This document shows, piece after piece, positions 29,705 through 38,454 of a stretch of DNA of 64,000 nt (its first letter is position 1; every line of letters begins with the position of its first letter). Location of the stretch: NCBI GenBank assembly GCA_021373185.1, contig JAJFTF010000036.1, positions 1 through 64,000 of the forward strand, in the 5' to 3' direction. The stretch comes from Betaproteobacteria bacterium. GTDB taxonomy: Bacteria > Pseudomonadota > Gammaproteobacteria > Burkholderiales > Sulfuricellaceae. The position numbers and the translations under genes were made by a program. The notes beneath the pieces were generated by a model. That model ran no database searches. It was not told the DNA's origin and saw only the letters and a program-made list of their open reading frames with translations.

Positions 29705-29827
29705 CCCTAACGTTCAAATTGAGGGGCTGGCCGATCACAAAACTTGGCCGGAGCCCAGAAAGTTCAACAACCGCAGGCCGCAAAGAGAACGCTTATCGGC
29801 CAGTCCCTCTCGAATGCAGGGTTAGGA
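29705..29827 (-). other. attC2 recombination site, long type
   Basis: The 123-bp site runs from CCCTAAC (29705-29711) to GTTAGGA (29821-29827). Its arms GAGGGGCTGGCCGAT and ATCGGCCAGTCCCTC pair with one mismatch and enclose about 75 nt, like the long VCR-type sites. It separates cassettes 2 and 3. Confidence 0.88.
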
Positions 29828-29867
29828 CGGATTTTGGCACGCGGTAGCTTGCTTTTTTACTGGAGAC

Positions 29868-30383
29868 TCAATCGACGCCGCCCTCAAAGACTACGCGGAT
29901 CACTCGATTGCCATGGAGAAAAAATGTCCCGCACACGACATCGCCGCAATACATCATACGATCAGAGTCGCGTTCGTCGGGTTTGCCAAGAACGCTTTCA
30001 ACTGCCTTTGCCATTACACCCACGTTTAGCCCATGCCGAAGTTTCCACTGAGGTTTGGTGACAGTGACTCCCGCTATGATCCCGTGGCCATAATTACGCG
30101 CGGGAAAATATGCCTTAATGGCAAGGCCATCGAATTGTAAGATGCGAATTTCATCGTCCTGCTTTGGGTCGTGTTTATTTGGAATCACCCTTACCTTTTC
30201 TCGCGTAACCAAGCCAATCTTTCGTAAATTAGCCAATGATTCAACCACAGGTAAGCCAAGCGCTTCGTTTACAAATGTGTCAACTTTCTCGTATTCGGTC
30301 GGTGTGCGGTTTTGATCTGCGACCGCCGTTGGTGCGACAGACCACAGTACGTAGGTGAAGAGGATAGTCGCCAATCGCATCAT
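29868..30383 (-). CDS. Cassette 2: secreted protein of unknown function
   Basis: The 171-aa product begins with a signal peptide (MMRLATILFTYVLWSVAPTA then VADQN, cleavage probably after Ala-Val-Ala). The mature part is soluble, with a Cys pair in CGDVVCGTFF near the C-terminus that could form a disulfide. No family is recognised. A GTG at 30389 is an alternative start inside the attC1 flank. It is probably periplasmic. Confidence 0.68.
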   Translation of the reverse strand: MMRLATILFTYVLWSVAPTAVADQNRTPTEYEKVDTFVNEALGLPVVESLANLRKIGLVTREKVRVIPNKHDPKQDDEIRILQFDGLAIKAYFPARNYGHGIIAGVTVTKPQWKLRHGLNVGVMAKAVESVLGKPDERDSDRMMYCGDVVCGTFFLHGNRVIRVVFEGGVD

Positions 30384-30389
30384 ATTCAC

Positions 30390-30452
30390 CCCTAACGTAA
30401 AATTAACCGGCTCCGCGCTTTTGCGGAGTCCGGGTTGAATGTCGGGTTAGCC
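30390..30452 (-). other. attC1 recombination site
   Basis: The 63-bp site runs from CCCTAAC (30390-30396) to GTTAGCC (30446-30452) with the same CCGGCTCCGC/GCGGAGTCCGG stem as attC3. It separates cassettes 1 and 2 and includes the stop codon of the DUF2158 gene. Confidence 0.9.
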
Positions 30453-30641
30453 GTCATCACGCTCAAGATCAACCGTCTTTGGATGAAAAACTTGTTCGAC
30501 CCGTTTGCTGTTGTCAAACCATACGCAAAGAAGCCCAGGATTGAGACCAGCAGATTGAGTGTAGTCTCCAATGTTATGTACGGTCATAAGCGGGCCACCG
30601 CTTTTTAAACGAACGGTGTCGCCAATTTCAAAATTTGACAT
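30447..30641 (-). CDS. Cassette 1, second gene: DUF2158 (YodC-like) protein
   Basis: The 64-aa product (MSNFEIGDTVRLKSGGPLMT) matches the small DUF2158 family, an SH3-like fold known from YodC. A C-terminal CVWFDN stretch is also typical. Its role is unknown. It starts 1 nt after the stop of the first cassette gene with no attC between, so both are one cassette and probably coupled in translation. Confidence 0.82.
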   Translation of the reverse strand: MSNFEIGDTVRLKSGGPLMTVHNIGDYTQSAGLNPGLLCVWFDNSKRVEQVFHPKTVDLERDDG

Positions 30642-30642
30642 T

Positions 30643-31152
30643 CTATGGTTCCTCTCCGGTGATATTGCGATAAACCGAGTCGAGTACTCCTGTAAGTACA
30701 TCAACGCGGCGTTCTAGCTCACTCTTACGAATAAGCCTTGGATCATTTGCACGAAGAGCTTCCGTGCGTAAGGCATCCAGTTCTTTCTTGTACTCCGCAA
30801 GCAAGAAATTGGTGGCAGCCAATCTTGCAGAAGTCGCAGACGATTCCGCTTGGGCGCGCAACGCAATCTCTGATTGCTCTTGTGCTGCGGCAGAGCGTTT
30901 TAGTTCCTGTCGAGTAAGCTCCAACTCGCTTCTTTGTAGAGCTAGATCTTCACGTTGCAAAAGAATCGCATAAATTAGCCCTGCAAATGCAAGGCCAGAA
31001 AACGTAGCATTTACCGCCCCAAATAGGTCTCCAAACTGACCCCTTGTAGGCCAGTCGGGAAGCAAAAAGAACACTGCCAGACCGAACGCGACTTGCACAG
31101 CCAAGATACAAATGGCAGCGAAGGCAACGGTCGTGAAGTGGCGTGATTCCAT
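30643..31152 (-). CDS. Cassette 1, first gene: membrane-anchored coiled-coil protein
   Basis: The 169-aa protein has two N-terminal membrane segments (about residues 9-31 and 45-65) around a QFGDLFGAVNATFSG loop. A long heptad-like charged helix follows (LQRSELELTRQELKRSAAAQ onward). This build is common in small hypothetical proteins of mobile and defence islands, but no function is established. It is the cassette gene next to attI, the position expected to be best expressed. Confidence 0.72.
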   Translation of the reverse strand: MESRHFTTVAFAAICILAVQVAFGLAVFFLLPDWPTRGQFGDLFGAVNATFSGLAFAGLIYAILLQREDLALQRSELELTRQELKRSAAAQEQSEIALRAQAESSATSARLAATNFLLAEYKKELDALRTEALRANDPRLIRKSELERRVDVLTGVLDSVYRNITGEEP

Positions 31153-31161
31153 GTTTTTGGC

Positions 31162-31212
31162 GGCTAACGTAAAGTAGACACCCTAAAAAGTGCCGGCAAA
31201 AGCACCTTCAAG
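31162..31212 (-). other. attI region and first cassette junction
   Basis: GTTAGCC on the minus strand (31162-31168) is the core site where cassette 1 joins the platform. The sequence between it and the intI promoter (about 45 nt) is the expected position of attI, and no palindromic attC stem is present. A weak minus-strand promoter-like pair (TTGCCG, 17 nt, TACTTT) might be the cassette promoter; it is not convincing. Confidence 0.6.
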
Positions 31213-31221
31213 GTGTATAAT
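31203..31221 (+). promoter_or_regulatory. intI promoter -10 with overlapping palindrome
   Basis: A perfect TATAAT (31216-31221) lies 45 nt before the intI start. Directly against it is a perfect palindrome CACCTT-C-AAGGTG (31203-31215), which covers the spacer between -10 and -35. No LexA box (CTGT-N8-ACAG), the usual intI control site, is visible. The palindrome is a candidate operator. Confidence 0.6.
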
Positions 31222-31266
31222 CTGGATGTCATGGTGCAACGCCCTGTTTTGATTGAGGATGAAATT

Positions 31267-32265
31267 ATGGAGCCCCCTAATTTGCCCGACAAAAGCACCA
31301 CTGCAAAACCTCCAAAATTGCTTGATCAAGTCCGCGACAAGTTGCGCGTAAAGCACTACAGCATCCGCACCGAGCAAACTTATCTGGATTGGATTAAACG
31401 CTATATCTTCTTTTATGACAAGCGGCATCCGAAAGAGATGGGCGCTGCGGAGGTGGAACAATTTCTGACGCATTTGGCGGTAGCGGGCAAGGTGGCGGCT
31501 TCCACTCAGAATCAGGCCAAATCTGCCCTGTTGTTTCTTTATCGCGAGGTGCTGGAAATCGAATTGCCCTGGCTGGATAACGTAATCCAGGCAAAGGTTC
31601 CGAAGCGCTTGCCGGTAGTGCTGACTGTCAGCGAAGTGCAGGCCGTGTTGTCCCGTCTTTCCGGTACGCATGGTTTGGTCGCGAACTTGCTCTATGGCAC
31701 GGGGATGCGCTTGATGGAGGCTTTGCGGCTGCGGGTCAAGGATGTGGAATTTTCGCGCCGCGAAATTGTTGTGCGTGAAGGCAAGGGGTTCAAAGACCGT
31801 GTGACGATGCTGCCGGAAGCGGTAATTGCGCCGCTCAAGGCTCACCTGGTCAACGTCAAGGCGCTACATGAAGAGGATTTGGCGCAAGGTTTCGGTGAGG
31901 TTTATTTGCCGTTTGCGCTGGATAAAAAATATCCGAATGCAGGGCGCGAATGGGGGTGGCAGTATATTTTCCCTTCAAAAAATTTGTCGGTCGATCCGCG
32001 CTCCGGTAAAACCCGCCGCCACCATGTCGATGAAAAAGGCTTGCAGCGCGCCATCAAACAGGCCGTACGCGATCTGGGCCTGGTCAAGCCCGCCACTCCC
32101 CATACACTGCGCCACAGCTTCGCCACTCACCTGCTGCAATCCGGCTATGACATTCGCACCGTTCAGGAGTTGCTGGGCCATTCTGACGTGAGCACTACCA
32201 TGATTTATACTCATGTCCTCAATCGTGGCGGCAGGGGTGTGACCAGCCCGCTGGATATGGCGTAA
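31267..32265 (+). CDS. intI: Integron integrase IntI
   Basis: The 332-aa tyrosine recombinase has all catalytic residues: Arg148 (GTGMR), a Lys in GKGFK (173 or 176), His279-x-x-Arg282 (HTLRH), His305 (LLGHSD) and Tyr314. These lie within two positions of those in IntI1. The extra IntI-specific segment between the catalytic boxes is present ([19 protein letters not shown], about residues 205-223), which separates it from XerC/D. ATG 31267 follows a GAGGA Shine-Dalgarno; upstream in-frame codons (31213, 31231) fall on or just after the -10 box. It appears intact. Confidence 0.95.
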   Translation: MEPPNLPDKSTTAKPPKLLDQVRDKLRVKHYSIRTEQTYLDWIKRYIFFYDKRHPKEMGAAEVEQFLTHLAVAGKVAASTQNQAKSALLFLYREVLEIELPWLDNVIQAKVPKRLPVVLTVSEVQAVLSRLSGTHGLVANLLYGTGMRLMEALRLRVKDVEFSRREIVVREGKGFKDRVTMLPEAVIAPLKAHLVNVKALHEEDLAQGFGEVYLPFALDKKYPNAGREWGWQYIFPSKNLSVDPRSGKTRRHHVDEKGLQRAIKQAVRDLGLVKPATPHTLRHSFATHLLQSGYDIRTVQELLGHSDVSTTMIYTHVLNRGGRGVTSPLDMA

Positions 32266-32268
32266 CCG

Positions 32269-33831
32269 ATGACCAAACCCTCCCCCCACCTCTTCACCCA
32301 ATTGCCCGCCCAGATGGCGCTCGCCCTGATGCTCGGGGCGGTGACCGTTTCCGGCTTCGCGCCGGATTATTTCGCCTTGCTGCCGTTGCTCACGCTGGCG
32401 GGCTTGTTCCTGCTCTGGTCGCGTGCGGCCTCGCCGCGTGCGGCGGCTTATACCGGTTTCGCGTTCGGCCTGGGCTTTTTTGGCGCGGGGGTGAGCTGGG
32501 TGTTTGTCAGCATTCACGAGTTCGGCGGCATGCCGGTTGCGCTGGCGGTGGTCGCCACCTTTCTGTTTTGCGTGGTCTTGTCGGTGTTTCCGGCGGCGGT
32601 CGGGCTGTTTCAGGCGAGTCCCGGCGGCGCGACCAAGCGGCGCTTTCTGCTGCTGATCCCGGCGCTGTGGGTGCTGGCGGAGTGGGTGAAGGGCTGGTTG
32701 TTTACCGGCTTTCCGTGGCTTTCGCTGGGCTACTCGCAGGCGGCGATGAGCCCGCTGTCTGGGTTTGCGCCGCTGCTCGGCGTGTACGGGGTGTCGCTGG
32801 CTGCGGCGATCTGCGCCGGTGCGCTGGCGCTGCTGATCGAGGCTCGGTTAAGCAAATGCGGCAAGGCGACCATGGTGTTGCCGGCGGCGTTGATCGTGGC
32901 GCTGGTCGCGGCGGGGCTGGTGTTGAAGCAGGTCGAATGGGTCAAGCCGTTCGGCGCGCCGGTCACGGTCAGCCTGTTGCAGGGCAATATTCCGCAGGAG
33001 ATGAAGTGGCGCGAGGACAAGGCCAAAAGCACGCTCGACGCCTACATGGCGCTGACGATGGCCAGCACCGGACGCCTGACCGTGCTGCCGGAAACGGCGC
33101 TGCCGATGTTTTTGCATAATCTGCCGTTGTCCTATCTGGAAATGCTGGCGGATCATGCGCGCGACCTGAACGGCGATATCCTGGTTGGCGTGCCGGAATA
33201 TGCCGACAGCCGGGATTATTACAACAGCGTGCTGAGCCTCGGCAGCGGGCCGTTGCAGGCTTACCGCAAATACCATCTGGTGCCGTTCGGCGAGTTCATC
33301 CCGCTCAAGCCGGTGTTCGGCTGGATCGTCAAGGTGCTGCACATTCCGCTGTCGGATTTCACCCGTGGCGCGGAAGTGCAGCCGCCGCTGCAGGCTGCCG
33401 GCCAGAAAATCGCGATGGCGGTGTGCTATGAAGACGTGTTCGGCGAAGAGCTGATCCGCCAGTTGCCGGAGGCCACCCTGCTGGTCAACGTCAGCAACGA
33501 TGCGTGGTTCGGCGCTACGGTCGCGCCCTGGCAGCACTTGCAGATTTCCCAGATGCGCGCGCTCGAAACCGGGCGCTACATGTTGCGCGCCACCAATACC
33601 GGCATTACCGCCATCATCGATCAGCACGGCGAGGTGGTGAAGCGCGCGCGCGAATTCGCCGCCACCCGGCTGGAAGGCGAAGCGCAGGGCTTCACCGGGG
33701 CGACGCCTTATGTGCAGTGGGGCAACTGGCCGATGCTCGGGCTGGCCGCATTGCTGCTGGCGATTAACTGGCTGGCGGGAAAAATCATCGCCGCCAGAGA
33801 AGAAAAAAAGCCGGGACGCCGGGGCGGATGA
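32269..33831 (+). CDS. lnt: Apolipoprotein N-acyltransferase
   Basis: The 520-aa inner-membrane enzyme adds the third acyl chain to lipoproteins. It has N-terminal membrane helices, a nitrilase-like periplasmic domain with the catalytic triad Glu (LPETALP), Lys ([11 protein letters not shown]) and Cys ([11 protein letters not shown]), and a C-terminal helix. It starts 3 nt after the intI stop, so the integron sits directly upstream of an essential gene whose own promoter is not apparent. Confidence 0.96.
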   Translation: MTKPSPHLFTQLPAQMALALMLGAVTVSGFAPDYFALLPLLTLAGLFLLWSRAASPRAAAYTGFAFGLGFFGAGVSWVFVSIHEFGGMPVALAVVATFLFCVVLSVFPAAVGLFQASPGGATKRRFLLLIPALWVLAEWVKGWLFTGFPWLSLGYSQAAMSPLSGFAPLLGVYGVSLAAAICAGALALLIEARLSKCGKATMVLPAALIVALVAAGLVLKQVEWVKPFGAPVTVSLLQGNIPQEMKWREDKAKSTLDAYMALTMASTGRLTVLPETALPMFLHNLPLSYLEMLADHARDLNGDILVGVPEYADSRDYYNSVLSLGSGPLQAYRKYHLVPFGEFIPLKPVFGWIVKVLHIPLSDFTRGAEVQPPLQAAGQKIAMAVCYEDVFGEELIRQLPEATLLVNVSNDAWFGATVAPWQHLQISQMRALETGRYMLRATNTGITAIIDQHGEVVKRAREFAATRLEGEAQGFTGATPYVQWGNWPMLGLAALLLAINWLAGKIIAAREEKKPGRRGG

Positions 33832-34076
33832 GCGGCTGGCACTGCTACATCCTGGAATGCGCCGACGGCACGCTTTACACCGGCATCACCAACGATCTGG
33901 AAAAACGCCTGGCGGCGCACAACAGCGGCACCGCATCGAAATACACACGCAGCCGCCTGCCGGTGCAAATGGTTTACTCGGAAACCCAGGCGGATCGTGC
34001 ATCGGCAAGCCGGCGCGAGATTGAGATCAAGCGCCTGCCGCGCAACGCAAAGCTGGCCTTGATGCAGGCTGGTTGA
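33828..34076 (+). CDS. GIY-YIG domain protein (YhbQ/UPF0213 type)
   Basis: The 82-aa product is a single GIY-YIG nuclease fold: [18 protein letters not shown] carries the YIL/YTG pair, followed by [10 protein letters not shown]. Small proteins of this group are proposed nucleases with unsettled roles. The start overlaps the lnt stop as ATGA. Confidence 0.9.
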   Translation: MSGWHCYILECADGTLYTGITNDLEKRLAAHNSGTASKYTRSRLPVQMVYSETQADRASASRREIEIKRLPRNAKLALMQAG

Positions 34077-34087
34077 AGGGAATGGGA

Positions 34088-34543
34088 ATGCGACAGGCCA
34101 TATTCATGCTGCTTGGCATGCTGATGTTCGGGGCGCCCGCTCATGCGGGCATGTATAAACTGGTCAACCCCGACGGCACGGTGACTTATACCGACCAGGC
34201 CCCCGATGCCAAATCCGCGACCGCCAAAGTGACCGAAATCAAGGTCAAGACTTATCCTGAGCCGGTCAATGCTCGGCCAGCGCCGAAGCCGGGTTTTACG
34301 CCGTCCGCGATTTCGGCCAGGAAGCTGACGATGTTTTCCGCCACATGGTGCGGCGTGTGCCGGCAGGCCAAGGCCTACCTGAACGCGCAAAAAATCCCTT
34401 ATGACGAGGTGGATGTGGATTCAGCTCCGGGCGCGGCAAGCTTTGCCAAGCTTGGCGGAAAGGGCGTGCCAATGTTCCAGGTGGGAGACGCCACCATGAC
34501 CGGATTTTCTCCTGAGGGGATCGCCGGTTTGCTGGGCAAGTGA
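34088..34543 (+). CDS. Secreted DUF4124-glutaredoxin fusion protein
   Basis: The 151-aa protein has a signal peptide (MRQAIFMLLGMLMFGAPAHA, cleavage before Gly21). A DUF4124 segment (MYKLVNPDGTVTYTDQAP) follows, then a glutaredoxin-like domain with the redox pair CGVC (Cys88/Cys91) and a cis-proline loop (KGVPMFQVG). It is probably a periplasmic thiol-disulfide protein. The ATG at 34088 has an AAGGGA Shine-Dalgarno. Confidence 0.86.
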   Translation: MRQAIFMLLGMLMFGAPAHAGMYKLVNPDGTVTYTDQAPDAKSATAKVTEIKVKTYPEPVNARPAPKPGFTPSAISARKLTMFSATWCGVCRQAKAYLNAQKIPYDEVDVDSAPGAASFAKLGGKGVPMFQVGDATMTGFSPEGIAGLLGK

Positions 34544-34846
34544 GTTTTGCCGGTGCGGCTGAAGCAGAAAAGGGGGCGTTGCCTCAATGGTACGAGCTTA
34601 AGCGATCCCATGATTGATGTAGGGTGGGTTAGGCACGCAGTTTGTGCCGTAACCCACCAGATGTGCCGCCAGGCACACATTAAAAAAGCGTCGAGTTGCT
34701 ACGCAACGTTTGGTGGGTTACGCAAAAAACGCTAACCCACCCTACATTTAAAGGGGCGGTGGCCTCTTTTTTATTTGAGCCAGGGTTTTTCCACGCCCTG
34801 AAAAGAAGTAAAATCAACCTCTTTCAAAAATTCGCCCAACGAAACA
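34544..34846. other. Gene-free region upstream of glyQ
   Basis: This 303-bp gap contains a 129-bp inverted-repeat element (34618-34746, listed separately). The remaining 100 bp before glyQ carry no further gene. No convincing glyQ promoter was identified. Confidence 0.6.
34618..34746. repeat. MITE-like inverted-repeat element
   Basis: Perfect 15-bp terminal repeats TGTAGGGTGGGTTAG (34618-34632) and CTAACCCACCCTACA (34732-34746) bound a 129-bp segment. Inside lies a second inverted pair, CGTAACCCACCA and TGGTGGGTTACG. It has no coding capacity. The structure is that of a small non-autonomous element or of an RNA able to fold into a long hairpin. Confidence 0.8.
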
Positions 34847-35770
34847 ATGCCGACTTTTCAGGACATCATTCTCAAGCTTCAGAATTATTGGGCCGAGCGC
34901 GGTTGTGCGCTGCTGCAGCCGTACGACATGGAGGTCGGCGCGGGCACCAGCCACACCGCCACCTTTTTGCGCGCAATCGGCCCGGAGCCGTGGCGCGCCG
35001 CCTACGTCCAGCCTTCGCGCCGCCCCAAGGATGGCCGCTATGGCGAGAACCCCAACCGTCTCCAGCACTATTACCAGTTTCAGGTGGTACTGAAGCCCGC
35101 ACCGGAAAACATTCTGGAGCTGTATCTCGGCTCGCTCGAAGCGCTTGGCTTTGACCTGAAGAAAAACGATATCCGCTTTGTCGAGGACGACTGGGAAAAC
35201 CCCACTTTGGGCGCTTGGGGCTTGGGCTGGGAAGTATGGCTGAACGGCATGGAAGTGACCCAGTTCACCTATTTCCAGCAGGTCGGCGGCATCGACTGCA
35301 AGCCGATCACCGGCGAGATTACCTATGGCCTGGAACGGCTGGCGATGTATTTGCAGGGCGTCGAGAACGTGTTCGACCTGACCTGGACCAAAGGTCTCAG
35401 CTACCGCGATGTCTACCACCAGAACGAGGTGGAGCAATCGACCTACAACTTCGAGCACAGCGATGTCGAATTCCTGCTCACCGCGTTCAACGCCCACGAA
35501 AAGCAGGCCAAAATCCTGATGGAAAACCAGCTTGCCTTGCCGGCCTACGAGCAGGTGCTGAAAACCGCGCACACCTTCAACCTGCTGGATGCGCGCGGCG
35601 CCATTTCGGTGACCGAACGCGCCGCCTACATTGGCCGCATCCGCAATCTGGCGCGCAGCGTCGCCCAGAGTTACCTGGATAGCCGCGCCCGGCTGGGCTT
35701 CCCGATGGCGCCCAGGGAATGGGCAGCCGAAGTGCTGGCCAAGCTGGAAGAGAAGGCGGTAAAAGCATGA
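34847..35770 (+). CDS. glyQ: Glycyl-tRNA synthetase alpha subunit
   Basis: The 307-aa product is the catalytic class II subunit of the tetrameric enzyme. Motifs such as [34 protein letters not shown] and [13 protein letters not shown] are typical. It is followed by glyS with an ATGA overlap. Confidence 0.98.
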   Translation: MPTFQDIILKLQNYWAERGCALLQPYDMEVGAGTSHTATFLRAIGPEPWRAAYVQPSRRPKDGRYGENPNRLQHYYQFQVVLKPAPENILELYLGSLEALGFDLKKNDIRFVEDDWENPTLGAWGLGWEVWLNGMEVTQFTYFQQVGGIDCKPITGEITYGLERLAMYLQGVENVFDLTWTKGLSYRDVYHQNEVEQSTYNFEHSDVEFLLTAFNAHEKQAKILMENQLALPAYEQVLKTAHTFNLLDARGAISVTERAAYIGRIRNLARSVAQSYLDSRARLGFPMAPREWAAEVLAKLEEKAVKA

Positions 35771-37890
35771 GCACGAAAAACCTGTTGATCGAATTGTTTG
35801 TCGAGGAATTGCCGCCCAAGGCGCTGAAGAAGCTGGGCGAGGCTTTTGCTTCTGCCATTTTCGATTCGCTCAAGGCGCAGGGTCTGGCCGCAGCCGATGC
35901 CGCCGTCACGCCTTTTGCCTCGCCGCGCCGTCTGGCGGTGCATGTCGCTGACGTGGCCGCCCGGGCTGCGGACAAGCCGGTTACGCACAAGCTGATGCCG
36001 GTGAATGTCGGCTTGGATGCCGAAGGCAAGGCCACGCCTGCACTGCTGAAGCGACTTGCCGCAATGGGGCTGAACGAGGCGATAGTGCCGTATCTCAAGC
36101 GCGCCAGCGACGGCAAGAGCGAGGCGTTGTTTCACGACAGCATGACCAAGGGGGCGACCTTGGCGGAAGGGCTGCAAAAGGCGCTGGACGAGGCGCTGAC
36201 CAAGCTGCCTATCCCCAAGGTGATGGCCTACCAGTTACATGCAAACTGCGAACAACCCGGTTGGAGCACGGTCAACTTCGTGCGCCCGGTGCATGGTCTG
36301 GTGGCTTTGCATGGTGCCGAGGTGGTGGCGGTTTCCGCCCTCGGTCTGAATGCCGGTCACACCACCCAGGGCCACCGTTTCGAGGCCGCAGTCAGTCCGG
36401 TCAGCATCAAGGCCGCCGACAGCTATGCGGCGCAGATGGAAAGCGAGGGCGCGGTGATCGCCAGTTTCGAGGCGCGCCGCGCCGACATCGCGCGCCAGCT
36501 TGATGACGCGGCGGCGAAAATCGGCGGCGGCGTCAAGCCGGTGGCGGACGATGCCCTGCTGGACGAAGTCACTGGTTTGGTGGAGCGCCCCAACGTGCTG
36601 GTCGGCTGCTTCGGCGAGGAATTTCTCGCAGTGCCGCAGGAATGTCTGATCCTGACCATGAAGGCGAACCAGAAATATTTCCCGCTGCTGGATCAAGCCG
36701 GCAAACTGAGCAATAAATTCCTCATTGTTTCCAATATCTCCCCTGCCGACACCAGCGCCGTGATCGGCGGCAACGAACGGGTGGTGCGCCCGCGTCTGGC
36801 GGATGCCAAGTTCTTCTTCGATCAGGATCGCAAGAAGACGCTCGAATCGCGTGTGGCGAAGCTGGGCAACGTGGTCTACCACAACAAGCTGGGCACCCAG
36901 TTGGAGCGGGTCAGGCGCGTCAGCAAGATGGCCGGCGAGATCGCCCGCCACCTCAATGCCAGCGCTGAACTGGCCGAGCGTGCGGCGACTTTGTCCAAGG
37001 CCGACCTGCTTACCGACATGGTGGGCGAATTTCCCGAGTTGCAGGGCATCATGGGCCAATACTATGCGCGGCATGACGGCGAGCGCGAGGAAGTGGCGCG
37101 CGCCATCGAGCAGCATTACTGGCCGCGCTTCGCCGGCGATGCGCTGCCGCAGGACAACATCGGCGCGGCAGCGGCGCTGGCCGACAAACTGGATACCCTG
37201 ATCGGCATCTACGGCATCGGCCTGGTGCCGACCGGCGACAAGGATCCCTTCGGCCTGCGCCGTCACGCGCTGGGCGTGCTGCGCATTTTGGTCGAAATGA
37301 GGCTGCCGCTCGATCTGCTGCAATTACTGCAACAGACCCGCGCCTCGTTCCCGGCAGAAATGCTGGCGGACAGCGTGGCGGTGGACGTTCACGGCTTCAT
37401 GCTGGAACGCTTGAAGGGCTACCTGCGCGACAAGGATTTTGCGCCGGACGAAATCGACGCCGTGGTGAGCCAGTCGCCGACCCGCATCGATCTGGTGATG
37501 CCGCGCATAGAGGCGGTGCGCGCTTTCAAGAAACTGCCGGAAGCGGAAGCGCTGGCGGCTGCCAACAAGCGCATCCAGAACATCCTCAAAAAAGCCGGAG
37601 ATATTCCGGCTGGCGAGCCCGACCCGGCATTGATGGCCGAGGCGGCGGAAAAAGCGCTGTTCGAGGCGGTGACCAAGTTGGCTCCGGGGGTGTTCTCGGC
37701 GGTAAGCAACGGCGGCTATACTGAAGCATTGACCGCGCTTGCCGGAGTGCGCGCCGAGGTGGATGCTTTCTTCGACGCGGTGATGGTGATGGCGGAAGAG
37801 CTGCCGCTGCGCAACAATCGCCTGGCCTTGCTCCGCGATTTGGGCAGGCTGATGAACCAGGTGGCGGATATTTCGAAACTGGCGGCCTGA
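35767..37890 (+). CDS. glyS: Glycyl-tRNA synthetase beta subunit
   Basis: The 707-aa subunit binds tRNA-Gly. It begins [18 protein letters not shown] and contains [15 protein letters not shown] and [15 protein letters not shown]. The ATG at 35767 overlaps the glyQ stop. An in-frame start at 35719 lies inside glyQ and is not used. Confidence 0.97.
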   Translation: MSTKNLLIELFVEELPPKALKKLGEAFASAIFDSLKAQGLAAADAAVTPFASPRRLAVHVADVAARAADKPVTHKLMPVNVGLDAEGKATPALLKRLAAMGLNEAIVPYLKRASDGKSEALFHDSMTKGATLAEGLQKALDEALTKLPIPKVMAYQLHANCEQPGWSTVNFVRPVHGLVALHGAEVVAVSALGLNAGHTTQGHRFEAAVSPVSIKAADSYAAQMESEGAVIASFEARRADIARQLDDAAAKIGGGVKPVADDALLDEVTGLVERPNVLVGCFGEEFLAVPQECLILTMKANQKYFPLLDQAGKLSNKFLIVSNISPADTSAVIGGNERVVRPRLADAKFFFDQDRKKTLESRVAKLGNVVYHNKLGTQLERVRRVSKMAGEIARHLNASAELAERAATLSKADLLTDMVGEFPELQGIMGQYYARHDGEREEVARAIEQHYWPRFAGDALPQDNIGAAAALADKLDTLIGIYGIGLVPTGDKDPFGLRRHALGVLRILVEMRLPLDLLQLLQQTRASFPAEMLADSVAVDVHGFMLERLKGYLRDKDFAPDEIDAVVSQSPTRIDLVMPRIEAVRAFKKLPEAEALAAANKRIQNILKKAGDIPAGEPDPALMAEAAEKALFEAVTKLAPGVFSAVSNGGYTEALTALAGVRAEVDAFFDAVMVMAEELPLRNNRLALLRDLGRLMNQVADISKLAA

Positions 37891-37902
37891 CGGGACAAAT
37901 CG

Positions 37903-38454
37903 ATGCCTATTACCAAACTGATTATTCTCGACCGCGACGGCGTGGTGAACTACGACAGCGATCAGTTCATCAAGAGCCCGGCGGAATGGAAACCGATTCC
38001 CGGTAGCCTGGAGGCGATTGCACGGCTGAATCAGGCGGGCTTCAAGGTGGTGCTGGCGACCAACCAGTCCGGCGTCGGTCGCGGCCTGTTCGACATGTCC
38101 ATGCTCAACACCATCCATGACAAGATGCACAAGGCGCTGGGCTTGGCTGGCGCACGCATCGACGCGCTGTTCTTTTGCCCGCACACCGCCGATTCCGACT
38201 GCGGCTGCCGCAAGCCCAAGCCCGGCATGTTCCGCGAGATCGGCGTGCGCTTCAACGTGAGCCTTGATGGCGTAGCCTGTATCGGCGACAGCCTGCGCGA
38301 TTTGCAGGCCGCCGCCGAAGCAGGCTGCCAGCCGATTCTGGTGCTTACCGGCAAAGGCACGCAGACCCAGGCGGCGGGCGGTTTGCCTGAAGGCACGGTG
38401 GTTTTTGAAGACCTCAGCGAGGCCGTCAAATACGTTATTCAGAAGAGTGCATGA
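37903..38454 (+). CDS. gmhB: D-glycero-beta-D-manno-heptose-1,7-bisphosphate 7-phosphatase
   Basis: The 183-aa HAD phosphatase has the DRDGVVN nucleophile motif near residue 10, the zinc loop CPHTADSDCGCRKPKPGM (about residues 92-109) and the GDSLRDLQAA motif. GmhB acts in making the heptose of LPS inner core. It lies 12 nt after glyS. Confidence 0.94.
   Translation: MPITKLIILDRDGVVNYDSDQFIKSPAEWKPIPGSLEAIARLNQAGFKVVLATNQSGVGRGLFDMSMLNTIHDKMHKALGLAGARIDALFFCPHTADSDCGCRKPKPGMFREIGVRFNVSLDGVACIGDSLRDLQAAAEAGCQPILVLTGKGTQTQAAGGLPEGTVVFEDLSEAVKYVIQKSA

Larger units (their letters stand above)
27916..32265. mobile_element. Chromosomal integron with six gene cassettes
   Basis: An IntI-type integrase gene lies on the + strand at the right (31267-32265). 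To its left, seven open reading frames all on the - strand are separated by five attC-like sites that share inverse-core/core ends (CTAAC ... GTTAG) and an internal palindrome. This is the normal integron layout in mirror image: intI and cassettes diverge from attI. Cassettes are numbered here from attI: 1 (two genes), 2, 3, 4, 5 and 6. The last has lost its attC at the transposase border. Confidence 0.92.

Noticed and set aside
27905..31213. CRISPR array or phage remnant as the explanation of the repeated sequences
   Set aside because: The repeats are few, unequal in length, palindromic and spaced by whole genes, which fits attC sites and not CRISPR repeats; no cas or phage structural gene is present.
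31216..31266. Longer intI starting at 31213 or 31231
   Set aside because: The first of these codons lies on the -10 box and would not be in the mRNA; ATG 31267 has a proper Shine-Dalgarno.
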